Below the pieces are notes generated by a model, which saw nothing but the letters and a program-made list of their open reading frames with translations, was not told the origin of the DNA and searched no databases. A stretch of 64,000 nt of DNA from CAADGN01 sp035443945. GTDB taxonomy: Bacteria; Planctomycetota; Phycisphaerae; Phycisphaerales; UBA1924. This document shows positions 32,800-42,300 of this stretch, one piece after another. The translations under genes were made by a program, and so were the position numbers. The stretch covers positions 9,377-73,376 of the forward strand of contig DAOMNQ010000007.1 of assembly GCA_035443945.1 (NCBI GenBank), given 5' to 3'. The first letter of the stretch is position 1. Each line of letters begins with the position of its first letter.

Positions 32800-32873
32800 G
32801 CACGTCGTCAGGGTGGCCGTTACGGTTTCCGATCTCTGACCCCGTGCCCGTTCCTCCCTTGTACACTTCAAGC

Positions 32874-34451
32874 ATGACCGCCCACGGTGCCGGTGCGTAT
32901 GTGCCGTCCCACATGACCCCGGACGAGTTCCGCGCCATCGCACGCCGCATGGTGGACCTCGTCGCCGACTACATGCGCACGGTCGAGCGACGACCCGTGC
33001 TCTCGGCCGACCGCCCGGGCGACCTGCTTGCACGACTTCCGGATCATCCGCCGGAGTGTGGCGAACAGGCCGCTGAGTGGGACGCGATCCTGCGCGACGT
33101 TGAGTCGCTCATCATCCCCGGCCTCACGCACTGGCAGCACCCGTCGTTCTTCGGCTACTTCCCGTGCAACGCCAGCGGGCCGGGCATCCTGGGCGAACTG
33201 CTGAGCGCGGGACTCGGCGTGCAGGGCATGCTCTGGCAGACCAGCCCGGCCTGCACCGAACTCGAGACCCGGATGCTCGACTGGTGCGCCGAACTCTTCG
33301 GCCTGCCGGAGTGCTTCCGCTCGACGGCCGACAACGCGGGCCTCGGCGGCGGGGGCGTCATCCAGGGCACGGCGAGCGAGGCCGCGCTCGTCGCCCTCGT
33401 CGCGGCGCGCCAGAAGTGGAGGCGCCTGCGCGCGAAGCACACGCCCGCCGGCGCCGAGATTGGCCTGGCGGAATCCGCCATTGAGAAGCCATTCGCAGTC
33501 ATCGCGTCCGAGGCGGCGCACTCGTCGATCGCCAAGGCCGCGATGGTCGCGGGCCTCGCCGACGGCCCGGAGGACGACGACCGACTGTGGAGTGTGCCGA
33601 CCGATGCTCGCGGGGCGATGGACCTGGGCGCACTGCGTGCTGTCCTCGACGAGCGGCTCGGTCTTCCCGGAGCGCCAGCGCCGCTCGCCGTCGTCGCCAC
33701 TGTCGGCACGACGGGCGTGGGCGCGGTCGATCCGATCGCCGACCTTGTGCGCACGCTGGACGACGCCTGGCAGGCCGCGCTCGGCCGCCCGTTCGACGCC
33801 TGGCTGCACGTGGACGCCGCGTGGGCGGGGAGCGCGCTCGTCTGCCCCGAGCACCGGGCGATGATCGCCGGCGTCGAGCGTGCCGACTCGATCACCATCA
33901 ACCCGCACAAGTGGCTCCTCACGAACTTCGACTGCAACCTCTTCTGGACCCGCGACCGGCGCGACCTGACCGACGCCATGAGCGTCACGCCCGAATACCT
34001 GCGCAACGCGGCCTCCGAGTCCGGCGGCGTGATCGACTACCGCGACTGGCAGGTGCCGCTGGGCCGGCGCTTCCGCGCCCTGAAACTCTGGTTCGTGATC
34101 CGTCACTACGGGGCGGAGGGCCTGCGCGCGCACATCCGAGAGCATTGCCGCATCGCCGCGCTGTTCGAGCGTTGGGTGGGGCGTGATGCGCGCTTCGAGA
34201 TGCCCGTGCCGCGGTCGCTCGGGCTGGCCTGCTTCCGGCTGCGCGGCGACGACCGGGCGACGCGCGACCTGCTCGACCGCGTGAACGCCACCGGGCGCGC
34301 CTTCCTCACGCACACGACCTTCGCCGCCCCCGGCTCGCCGGCGCGGCTGCTCGCCCGGATGGCGATCGGGGCGACGGCCACCGAGGAACGCCACGTCCGC
34401 GAGGCCTGGCGGCTCATCCAGTCCACGGCGGACGGGATCACGCTACCCTGA
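32874..34451 (+). CDS. PLP-dependent aromatic L-amino-acid (group II) decarboxylase
   Basis: 525 residues. It shows the group II decarboxylase order: HWQHPSFFGYFPCNASGPGILGELLSAGLG, TSPACTELETRMLDW, GGGVIQGTASEAALVALVAAR, HSSIAKAAMVAGL, ATVGTTGVGAVDPIADL, WLHVDAAWAGSALVCPEHR, then SITINPHKWLLTNFDCN with the PLP Lys after NPH. The closest families are aromatic-amino-acid, tryptophan or tyrosine decarboxylases, producing the amine and CO2 in the cytoplasm. Substrate cannot be fixed from these motifs. Met 32874 was chosen; codons upstream belong to the end of the C39 gene. Confidence 0.9.
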   Translation: MTAHGAGAYVPSHMTPDEFRAIARRMVDLVADYMRTVERRPVLSADRPGDLLARLPDHPPECGEQAAEWDAILRDVESLIIPGLTHWQHPSFFGYFPCNASGPGILGELLSAGLGVQGMLWQTSPACTELETRMLDWCAELFGLPECFRSTADNAGLGGGGVIQGTASEAALVALVAARQKWRRLRAKHTPAGAEIGLAESAIEKPFAVIASEAAHSSIAKAAMVAGLADGPEDDDRLWSVPTDARGAMDLGALRAVLDERLGLPGAPAPLAVVATVGTTGVGAVDPIADLVRTLDDAWQAALGRPFDAWLHVDAAWAGSALVCPEHRAMIAGVERADSITINPHKWLLTNFDCNLFWTRDRRDLTDAMSVTPEYLRNAASESGGVIDYRDWQVPLGRRFRALKLWFVIRHYGAEGLRAHIREHCRIAALFERWVGRDARFEMPVPRSLGLACFRLRGDDRATRDLLDRVNATGRAFLTHTTFAAPGSPARLLARMAIGATATEERHVREAWRLIQSTADGITLP

Positions 34452-34495
34452 AGCGCACGCCGACGAGCGCGCGGCGACCGCCGAGTTTGGACGCC

Positions 34496-35128
34496 ATGAA
34501 TCAGCCCGAAACACCTTCACGACTCCGCCGCTCGTCGGACGCTTCCCGTTTCGGTCTCTGGGCCATCTGTGCCTCTGTGGTGAGTTTGCTCATGCTTTCG
34601 GGGTGTGGCACGCCGAGGAGCGACGGCACGTTCACGGTGCCCGCGGGGGCGTACGGCGCGGCGATCGATGCGACGCGCGACGCCCTGCGCGAATACCGCT
34701 TCGACCTCGACCGCGTGGACGCGGCAGCGGGCGTCGTGACCACCACCGGCAAGTGGTCCAGCGGGCTGGCCACGCCGTGGGACGCCGAGCAGTCTTCGAT
34801 CGGGCAGGAATGGGACGACGCGATGAACCGCCAGCAACGGCGTGTCCGCGTGACGTTCGCATCGGCGCAAGGCGAGGGCGCGGATGACCTGCGCTCGCTC
34901 GATGCGCAGCTGGTGGGGCGCGTCGAGGTCACGGTCTACCGGCTGCACCGGCAGGGGTGGAGACTCGAGAGCGAGTCGGTCGGGCGAAGCCGCCGCGCGT
35001 TCGACCCCGAACTTGGGCGATCGCAGGGTTCGCGGTATTTCGTGCCGATCGCGCGCGACGAGCGGCTTGAGGCGCGCATCGCGGACGCGGTTGCCCGCCG
35101 CATCGCCGATGCCGCGCCCGCCGAGTGA
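34496..35128 (+). CDS. Predicted lipoprotein of unknown function
   Basis: 210 residues. The lipobox LMLSGC follows a hydrophobic stretch (FGLWAICASVVSLLMLSG), so the mature protein starts with a lipidated Cys and is exported. The rest (YGAAIDATRDALREYRFDLDRVDAAAGVVTTTGKWSSG, VRVTFASAQGEGADDLRSLDAQLVGRVEVTVYRLHRQGWRLE) resembles small planctomycete lipoproteins with an alpha/beta sandwich, but no named family is recognised. The DNA coding for the signal segment (34562-34588) resembles one arm of the 3533-3666 repeat (21 of 27 bases). The ATG at 34496 was preferred to a TTG nine bases upstream. Confidence 0.7.
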   Translation: MNQPETPSRLRRSSDASRFGLWAICASVVSLLMLSGCGTPRSDGTFTVPAGAYGAAIDATRDALREYRFDLDRVDAAAGVVTTTGKWSSGLATPWDAEQSSIGQEWDDAMNRQQRRVRVTFASAQGEGADDLRSLDAQLVGRVEVTVYRLHRQGWRLESESVGRSRRAFDPELGRSQGSRYFVPIARDERLEARIADAVARRIADAAPAE

Positions 35129-35134
35129 GCGTGC

Positions 35135-35167
35135 GAAAAGGCGGCTGCATGTTCCCATACAGCCGCC
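35135..35167 (-). terminator. Intrinsic terminator for HDOD gene (convergent spacer)
   Basis: Read on the minus strand: GGCGGCTG, 12-base loop, CAGCCGCC, then TTTTCGC. It lies between the convergent lipoprotein and HDOD genes; the T-run is on the side that serves the HDOD transcript. Confidence 0.8.
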
Positions 35168-35215
35168 CGGAGGGAGAAAGAGAGTCCGTTTGAGCGGCGC
35201 GCGTGCGCCGGCTGA

Positions 35216-36103
35216 TCAGGCTTCCAGGGCGAGAATCGGCGAGCCGCACGCCTCGGGCAGCGCGGCCCGGATCGAGTCGAGCGTGTCGTTCGTCAGTTTC
35301 AGGTCGTCCATCGCCCGCGGGTCGATCTCCAGCGAGGGCAGGTCCAGCCGGAACCCGTCCTCGAGTTCTCCGACGAGGCGGTCGGCGACGTACACGATGA
35401 GCGGCAGCGTCCGCTGCTCGAAGGGCAGGTCGAACGGCTTGTGGTGGTGCCCGGTTACCCGCGCGAACGAGGCGGGAAACTTCCACTTCTCGCACAGCGC
35501 GGCCCCGAAGTTCTGGTGGTTCGCGCCGAAAACGCGTTCCTCGATCTCGAGCATGTCCGCCTGCGGCACGCCGTCCGCGTTGCGCTGCACGCTCTCGACG
35601 ACTTCGATGAGCCGCGCGCGGCCGGCCTGCATCTCGACGATGATGCCGATGTCGTGCATCAGGCCCGCGAGGAACGCCTCGTCGGCCAGCCCGAGTTTCA
35701 GCGCATCGGCCAGCATCTTGCTCGCCACGGCGGTCGCGTTCGAGTGATCCCACAGGTTGCGGGCCGAGAACGAGGTCGTCAGTTCGCCGCCGCGGAACAG
35801 TTTGGCGAGGCTCGCGGCGATGGCGATGTTCTTGACGGCGTTGAGTCCGAGGAGCACGATCGCACGGTTGATGGACGCGATCTGCCCCGGCAGCCCGTAG
35901 AACGATGAGTTCACGACCTTGAGGATGCGGCTGCACAGCGCTGGATCGGTCGAGATGACGCGGTTGAGATCCTGCGCGGTCGAGTTCTTGTCCTCGACGA
36001 GTTGCACGATCTTCAGCGTGACCTCCGGCAGCGTGGCGATGTGGCTGACCTCGCGGATCGCCGATGCCACGGCCTCTTCCCTGCTCTGCGTTGCAACGCT
36101 CAC
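35216..36103 (-). CDS. HDOD-domain signal-output protein
   Basis: 295 residues from a GTG at 36103, with AAAGGAG eight bases upstream. The HDOD core is clear: LPEVTLKIVQLVEDKNSTAQDLNRVISTDPALCSRILKVVNSSFYGLPGQIASINRAIVLLGLNAVKNIAIAASL, then LWDHSNATAVASKMLAD, FLAGLMHDIGIIV and GHHHKPF. HDOD domains resemble HD phosphohydrolases but lack the full metal site; the family acts in signalling, motility and c-di-GMP-related responses. The earlier ATG at 36151 would add 16 residues but has no ribosome-binding site. It may relate functionally to the nearby flagellar genes, though this is only context. Confidence 0.88.
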   Translation of the reverse strand: MSVATQSREEAVASAIREVSHIATLPEVTLKIVQLVEDKNSTAQDLNRVISTDPALCSRILKVVNSSFYGLPGQIASINRAIVLLGLNAVKNIAIAASLAKLFRGGELTTSFSARNLWDHSNATAVASKMLADALKLGLADEAFLAGLMHDIGIIVEMQAGRARLIEVVESVQRNADGVPQADMLEIEERVFGANHQNFGAALCEKWKFPASFARVTGHHHKPFDLPFEQRTLPLIVYVADRLVGELEDGFRLDLPSLEIDPRAMDDLKLTNDTLDSIRAALPEACGSPILALEA

Positions 36104-36248
36104 TCTGCCGCTCCTTTCGAGCACTCGCCCCGGCTCATCAGGGCGGTTCATCGGCGCACGCGGGGATCAACTTCGCCGAACGGGACGGCTCGGGTGATAA
36201 CACCATCGGGACCGCCTGCGCAGACCGAACGCCCGCGCCAGAGCAACC

Positions 36249-37473
36249 TCAGTAGGTGCAGCGTTTGCGCAGGAGCGTGGCCGAACCGGGGTCCGTCGAG
36301 GCCAGCATGGCCGCGGCGCGTTCGCCGGCGCGCCCGTCGCCGTAGGGATGGCTCAGCGCGGATCGGTCCAGCCCCCGCGCCCGCTCGACCGCACGGCGCA
36401 CGGACGCCGCCCCCTCGCCCTCGCACGCGACAACGTTCGGAGGCCGCTCGCGCCCGCCCTGGCGCACCCCGGGTGAAGGAGGTGCTGAAGTAGACGGTAC
36501 GCCGGCCGCGCAGGGCGGCCGCCTCGATCAGGCCCGCCGAACTGTTGCCGACGAGCACGCCGCCCGACTCCGCGGCGCGCTTCAGCAGCCCGATGAACAG
36601 CTCGCGCGGCAGGTGCCCGATGCGCCGCGCCGCGCCGCGCGCCGCCGCGGCCTCGATGGCGCGCGCCACCCCCCCCCTGCCGGGGTCGTGGTTCGGGTCG
36701 AACGCCGCCACGCGCATCCCGTTCAGCCCCGCCAGCACGCCGGACGCGGCCGCTTCTTCCTCCTCCGCGTGCCGGCCGATGGGGTGCATCAGGAAGACCG
36801 CCTCCGGCACGCCGCCGCAGAGAGACTCGACATCCGCCTCGCTCATGGGCGTGATCGCGTCCAGGCCGTCGATCGCCGGCGACCCGACCACGTGGACGAA
36901 CTCGGGCCGCTCGCCCATGCGACGGATGCGCTCCGCCGATTGCTCCGTGGCCGCCAGGTGCAGGTGGGCGAGTTTGGTGATGGCGTGGCGCATGGCCTCG
37001 TCGGCGACACCCTCGGCCCGATCGCCGCCGTGCAAGTGCGCGACGGCCACGCCGCCGACCGACGCCGCGCTCGCCGCCGCGAACGCCTCGATCCGGTCGC
37101 CCAGCACGACGACCCAGTCCGGGCGCAGCCCCGCGATCGACCGGGCGAACCTCGCCACGCCGCGGCCCAGCGCCTCGGCGTCGTCGAGGCGGGTCGAATC
37201 GCTCGCCCTCTGCATCGGCACCGAGTCCGCCACGGGGAACGCGGCCTTCACCTCGCGGAAGGTTTCCGCGGGCGGGATGAGGTGCCCCCCCGCGGCCACC
37301 ACGAGCAACTCCAACTCGGGGTGCCGGCGCACAGCCTCCATCACCGGGCGCAGCAGTCCGAACTCCGCCCGCGTGCCGGTGACGACCATCGCGCGCCGCC
37401 GCCCGCCCGGCGGCGAATCGTCAAACTCGCCCGGCCGCAACGAAGGCTCGCCGTCCCACCCGTCGCCGATCAT
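36249..37473 (-). pseudogene. neuC: NeuC-type UDP-GlcNAc 2-epimerase (hydrolysing), frameshifted near 3' end
   Basis: MVVTGTRAEFGLLRPVMEAVRR is the NeuC/LegG opening. DWVVVLGDRIEAFAAASAAS, HLHGGDRAEGVADEAMRHAITKLAHLHLAATEQSAERI and ELFIGLLKRAAESGGVLVGNSSAGLIEAAALRGRRTV follow. The normal ending then appears one frame away: VRQGGRERPPNVVACEG ... LSHPYGDGRAGERAA, stopping at 36249. The shift lies in or near CCCCGGG at 36467-36473, and one surplus base accounts for it. Uncorrected, the frame runs on as low-quality sequence to 36148. The enzyme makes ManNAc (or a 6-deoxy analogue) for NeuB. It is the last gene of the NeuA-NeuB-NeuC order on this strand. Confidence 0.78.
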
Positions 37474-37482
37474 GCGGGGACT

Positions 37483-38544
37483 CTACTCCGGCGCCAAGTC
37501 GCCCGCGCCCAGCGGCACGTCCGGTTCCACGTCCCGCGCGAGGCGACGGCCCACGACCTCGCCAAGCCGCCACGGCTCCAACCCCGTCCCCGGCCGCTTG
37601 ATGGTCAGGTCGTCGGGGATGAGCGCATGGCCGGCCGGCAGCGCGCGCCGCGTGGTGATCGACTGGCGCGACACCCGCCGCACGTCCGCCTCGCACGCCA
37701 GCACGCGCTTCTCCGGCGGGCCGATGCGCGGGTCATCTTCTGCGAAGGCGAGCCTCGCGCTCGACCGGGCCGCCTCGGCGTACCGCGCGAACCCGCCGGG
37801 GTCCAGCGACGCCGCGTGGTCCGGGCCGCGCGCGGCACGGTCGTAGGTCAGGTGCTTCTCCAGCACGCACGCCCCGAGCGACGCGGCCAGCGCTCCCGCG
37901 TCCTCGCCCGTGGTGTGGTCGCTGTAGCCGACCGGGCCGTCGAAGATCCGGCGCAGCGCGCCCATCGCCCCGAGCGACGCGTCGGCGTCCGCTGTCGGGT
38001 AGCAACTGACGCACTGCAGCAGCGCGAGCCGATCGCGCGCGCCCGCCAGCCACCCGACCGCACGCTCGATCTCGCGGGCCTCGCACGCGCCCGTGCTCAC
38101 GATCAGCGGCCTGCTCGTGGCGGCCATCGCCTCCAGCAGGGGGCGGTTTACGGCGTCCGGGCTGGCGCTCTTGTAGGCGTCCCACGCCAGCCGCTCCGCC
38201 TCCGGCACGAGGTCCACGCTGAAGACCGTCACGACCGCGTGCATGCCGAGCGCGTGCGCCCGATCGACGACCGCCGCCATGCCCTCGACGCCCAGTTCCA
38301 GCCGGCGCAGCATCCCCACCGGGTCGGACTCGCCCGCCGCTCGCTGGTAGGCGGCGAGTTTGGCGGTGCGGCTCATCAGCAGGTCGGTGCGGAAGTACTG
38401 GAGTTTCACCGCGTCCGCGCCAGCCCGTGCCGCGGCCTCGGTCAGCGCAAGCGCCCGATCGACGGAGCCGTCGTGGTTCACGCCGATCTCGGCGATGACA
38501 TAGGGCGGCATCCCGCGTCCGATCTGTCGCTCGCCGATCCTCAT
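37483..38544 (-). CDS. neuB: NeuB-type nonulosonic acid (sialic/legionaminic) synthase
   Basis: 353 residues. PYVIAEIGVNHDGSVDRALALTEAAARAGADAVKLQYF is the NeuB metal and substrate strand set. YKSASPDAVNRPLLEAMAATSRPLIVSTG and GYSDHTTGEDAGALAASLGACVLEKHLTYDRAARGPDHAASLDP complete the TIM barrel. A C-terminal SAF/antifreeze-like domain begins near residue 290 (SITTRRALPAGHALIPDDLTIKRPGTGLEP). NeuB condenses ManNAc-type sugars with phosphoenolpyruvate. Its ATG overlaps the neuA stop by four bases (38541-38544). Whether the product is Neu5Ac, legionaminate or another nonulosonate is not determined by these motifs. Confidence 0.92.
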   Translation of the reverse strand: MRIGERQIGRGMPPYVIAEIGVNHDGSVDRALALTEAAARAGADAVKLQYFRTDLLMSRTAKLAAYQRAAGESDPVGMLRRLELGVEGMAAVVDRAHALGMHAVVTVFSVDLVPEAERLAWDAYKSASPDAVNRPLLEAMAATSRPLIVSTGACEAREIERAVGWLAGARDRLALLQCVSCYPTADADASLGAMGALRRIFDGPVGYSDHTTGEDAGALAASLGACVLEKHLTYDRAARGPDHAASLDPGGFARYAEAARSSARLAFAEDDPRIGPPEKRVLACEADVRRVSRQSITTRRALPAGHALIPDDLTIKRPGTGLEPWRLGEVVGRRLARDVEPDVPLGAGDLAPE

Positions 38545-39299
38545 CGCACGCCGCGCAGCCGCGCCTCCGCCACCGCGAGGTCGATCGCGTCGTCGATGTC
38601 CACCACCTCGCCCGGCTCCGTCGCCACGCCACGGTGGTCGCGCCCGAGAAAGGCGTGCGGCCCGGGCGCGGCGCCCTCGTCGAGCAGAAGGGCGCGGCGC
38701 GACACGACCAGCACGCCGCCGTCCGGCACGAATGAGGGCGGGAGTTCCTGCCGCCGGTACACGCCGTTGAAGAGCCGCTCGCCCTCCCACGGCGTGACGC
38801 GCCCGTCGTCGCTCAGCCGCGCCTGCCACCACGGGTGGAACTTCCCCGCCGGCGCGTAACTCTGCACCGACGAGCAGCCGGTGCGCCGCAGCAACTCGAC
38901 GGCCCGGTCGATCAGCCCGGACGGGCGCACCGGCACGTTGCCGTACAGGATGACGACGCACGCCGAAGGTTCGTGCCCGTCGAGCGTGACGGGCGGTTCC
39001 AGGCGCGCCGCCCGGCGCAGGCACGCCCGCACCGCGTCGTCCACCGTCGCCGTGTCGCTCGCGTGCTCGGGCTCACGCTCGACGGGTGTCGCGCCCATCT
39101 CGCGCCCGATCGCCAACACCTCCGGCGAATCGCTCGACACCAGCACGGCGTCCACCGTCCGTGCCGCCAGCGCGGCCTCGATTGTCCATGCCACGCACGG
39201 TCGGCCCGCGACGAGGGTGGTGTTCTTCCCCGGGAGGCCCTTGCTCCCCGCCCGGGCCAGCGCCACGGCGATCGTGCGGCAGCCCTGCGTTCCGCCCAT
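38541..39299 (-). CDS. neuA: NeuA-type CMP-nonulosonate cytidylyltransferase
   Basis: 252 residues. The CTP-binding loop ALARAGSKGLPGKNTTLVAGRP matches the family signature (A-R-x-G-S-K-G-L-P-x-K-N). AVLVSSDSPEVLAIGREMGA, EHASDTATVDDAVRACL and VDIDDAIDLAVAEA at the end are typical. It activates the nine-carbon acid with CTP to the CMP-sugar used by transferases. It sits between the Maf-type fusion upstream and neuB downstream, with coupling to neuB. Confidence 0.9.
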   Translation of the reverse strand: MGGTQGCRTIAVALARAGSKGLPGKNTTLVAGRPCVAWTIEAALAARTVDAVLVSSDSPEVLAIGREMGATPVEREPEHASDTATVDDAVRACLRRAARLEPPVTLDGHEPSACVVILYGNVPVRPSGLIDRAVELLRRTGCSSVQSYAPAGKFHPWWQARLSDDGRVTPWEGERLFNGVYRRQELPPSFVPDGGVLVVSRRALLLDEGAAPGPHAFLGRDHRGVATEPGEVVDIDDAIDLAVAEARLRGVR

Positions 39300-39323
39300 C
39301 CGCGACGCCTCCCATCCTGCAGA

Positions 39324-42300
39324 CTACGCCACCGCGCGGCGCGGCGAACGCAGACGCCGCGCCCGCGCCAGCGCTCGCCACACTTCCTCGAAAGGCTGGC
39401 GGGTCAGGTTGCCTGCCCGCTGGCGCGCGTGCAGGTCTGACCCGCTCATCGGCACGCGCCCGTCGCACAGCGCGGTCATGGTCGTGCGGTCCAGGCGGTC
39501 GCGTGCGGCCACGGGCAGCGGCAGCGGCACGATCCGGTCGCCGGCGATGGGCCTCGCCAGCGGGTCGATCACGCACGCCCACGCGTGCATGAGCCAGTGG
39601 TCGTAGAAGCCCTCGACCTGCCCGTACACCGCGTCGCACCGCGTGATGCGCGGGACGACCCACGGGCTTCCCCACGCCCCCCCCTCGCCCGCGAGCGCGA
39701 CCAGCCGGCGCACGTTCTCCTGCGCGCCCTCGAAGAGGTTCGCCCCCGCCATGCGCCGGTACGCATCTGCCTCGGACGCCAGCAGGTCCACGCTCACCAC
39801 GTCCGCGCCGGACCGGGCGAGCGCATCCACCACCGATGCCTCACAGAGCAGGTTCGTGCGCAGGTGGACGCCCGCGATGCCGCACTCGCGCGCGATCGCG
39901 ATGACCTCCTGCCACGCCGGGTGCATCAGCGGGTCGCCCGCGCCGGCGAGCGTGACCGCCGCGTCACGGCGCAGCCGCCCGAACTGCGCGAGAATACGCC
40001 GCGCCGCGTCGAGCGAGATCGGCCTGCGCTCCGGCGCCTCGCCCGACCCCCACAGCGTGCGCGCTCGCAGCCCGCCGGTGCGCCGCCCGGTGCAGAGTTC
40101 CAGCGTGAGAACCTGTGGCGCTGGCCCCGCGAGCGAGAGCGGCGACGCCTCGGCCGCGAGGCAGAGCGTGCCCGCGTCCGCCTCGTCCGCCGGCACGCCG
40201 CTCGACGCTACCAGGCGCGAGAGCGCCAGCGCCCGTGACGGCTCGTCCGGGATGAACCGCACGCCCGCGTCGCGCACGATCGGCTCCGCGTGCACGCACA
40301 CGTCCTTGGCGATCGGGTCCAGCACCGGCGCGACCGGCACGTAGCCCAGCAGCCCGCCCATCGACGCGATCGGACCCGCGCCCGCCGACTGCGACGCCAG
40401 CTCGTCGGCCAGCGTCCGCTCGATGACGCACGGCGCGAGGCCCGGCGGCGACTGTGTGAACGTAAACCGGTGCTCGCTCGGCCTTTCGAGACAGCGTTCC
40501 ACCACCGCGTCCGTCAGCGCGGGGTCGAGGAGCGCCCAGTCCGCGCCGCAGATGACCGCCGCGTCGATCCCCTCGTCGCGCATCACGCCCGCGAGCGTCC
40601 CGGCGTCAAAGGCCTCGTCGTAGCAGGTCTGGTTCGCCAGCCCGCCGCGCCAGCACGACCGCGCCCACAGCCGCGCCCGCGCCACGGCGTGGCGGCGCTC
40701 GCCGAGCGGGTGATGCTCGACCTGCCGCACGACGACCTCCAGCCCTGTGGGCGCACCGCCCGCGATGGCGCGCACGCGCCCGGCGTCCTGCGCCAGCAGC
40801 ACAACGCGGCGCACCCGCTGCGTTCGCGCCAGCCGGCGCAACAGCATCGCGAGCGGGTTCAGCCCACCGAGGAAGCGGTCTTCGAGGCGGCGCGGCGTGC
40901 CCAGCCCGCTCCGATCGGGATCGACCGCGACGACCGCCGCGACGCGGAGCGCGTCACGTGAGACGCGCACGCCGTCCGGCTCGGGCGCGGGGGTGCGTGT
41001 CACCCTCGGACCGCCCTCCATGGCGGCCGCCGTGTCGTCGAGCATCCGCCCCATCGCGTCGGCCGCGTCGGCGAGCCAGGTCACGTTCTCGAGGTCGCGC
41101 TCGATCTGCTTCTTCTGGCGTTCGAGCGGCGACAGGCCCGCGTCCAGCCCGATCTCGCGGTCGTGGCGGAAGCGGCGGAGCGTGCCCGTCTGGTTCAGCC
41201 GCTGCACGAGTTCGTACGCTGCGCCGAGCGACTCGACCTCGCGGGCGAGGGCCTGGACGCGTCCGATGAGCCGGTTGACGCGGGCCTGGTCGGCGTGGTG
41301 GTCGCGCATTTCCTCGAGAAGCCTCGCCGTCTCGCGGCTGATCTCTCCCACGCGCCAGACGCCGCGGCGCAGCGCTGTCGCCCGCTCGGCGGCGAGGCGT
41401 GCGCCGCGCCGCAGCGCGGCCTGGTCGCGCTCCGCCGGTGGCAGCGCGATGCGCTGCGCTCCCACCCCCGCGTGCCGGTCCAGCGCATCGGCCAGCGTCA
41501 TCGGCGTCGTGTGCCGCTTGCGTGCCCCACCCTCGGTCGCGTCGATCGTGGTCAGCCCGCGCCGCGCGTCCTCCTCGAAGGCCCGCTCGAACTGCACGAG
41601 GTAGGCCGCCATCTGGTCGTCGGTGTAGACGTGCCTGCCCTCGGCGTCCTCGGCGCGGTGCAGCAGGCGCCGATGGCGCACGATCCGCTGCCATTCGAGC
41701 ATTTCGAGCGTGTTGAACTCGTTGATCTCGCCCGCCCAGACCGCGTGGATCGCCGCGCCGGGGCCGTAGTACTGCCCGTCCGTGAACGCGAGGTCCTGCC
41801 CGATAAGCATGACCGGGTCACACCCGAGGTGGCGCGCGAGGTAATACGCCAGGTGCGCCACCGTCGCGCCCGCGGGAAGCGTGGCCGGGTCGTGCCGGCG
41901 TGCGCTCCCCAGCACGGCGTCCAGCACCGGGTCCGCCGGGCAGCGGATCGCGCCGGGGAACGACGCGAGGATCGCCGGATTCGCCTTCGCGTCGGCGACG
42001 AGCGTGACTCCCCGCACGTCGTCGGCGGTCAGCCCCTCGTAGAAGCGTCGCGAGATCTCGTGCCAGTCCAGCGCGGTGACGAAATGCGGGCGGATGCCCC
42101 GTTCGAGCAACTGCTTCAGCACCGTCTGCACCGCGATGATGACGACGCGGTCGCGCACGCCGGGGCGCGCCAGCAGGTCGATGTTCCGCCGCAGGCTCGG
42201 CCCCGCGCTCACCACCACCGCGGGCCGGCCGGCGCACGCGCCGGCGAGGTCGCCCACGCCCGGGCACGCCGCGTAGTGGTCGAGGTTCATCAGCAGGTTT

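Noticed and set aside
36148..36466. Arg/Ala-rich C-terminal end of the uncorrected NeuC frame
   Set aside because: It is the wrong-frame reading; the true family ending lies in the next frame and stops at 36249.
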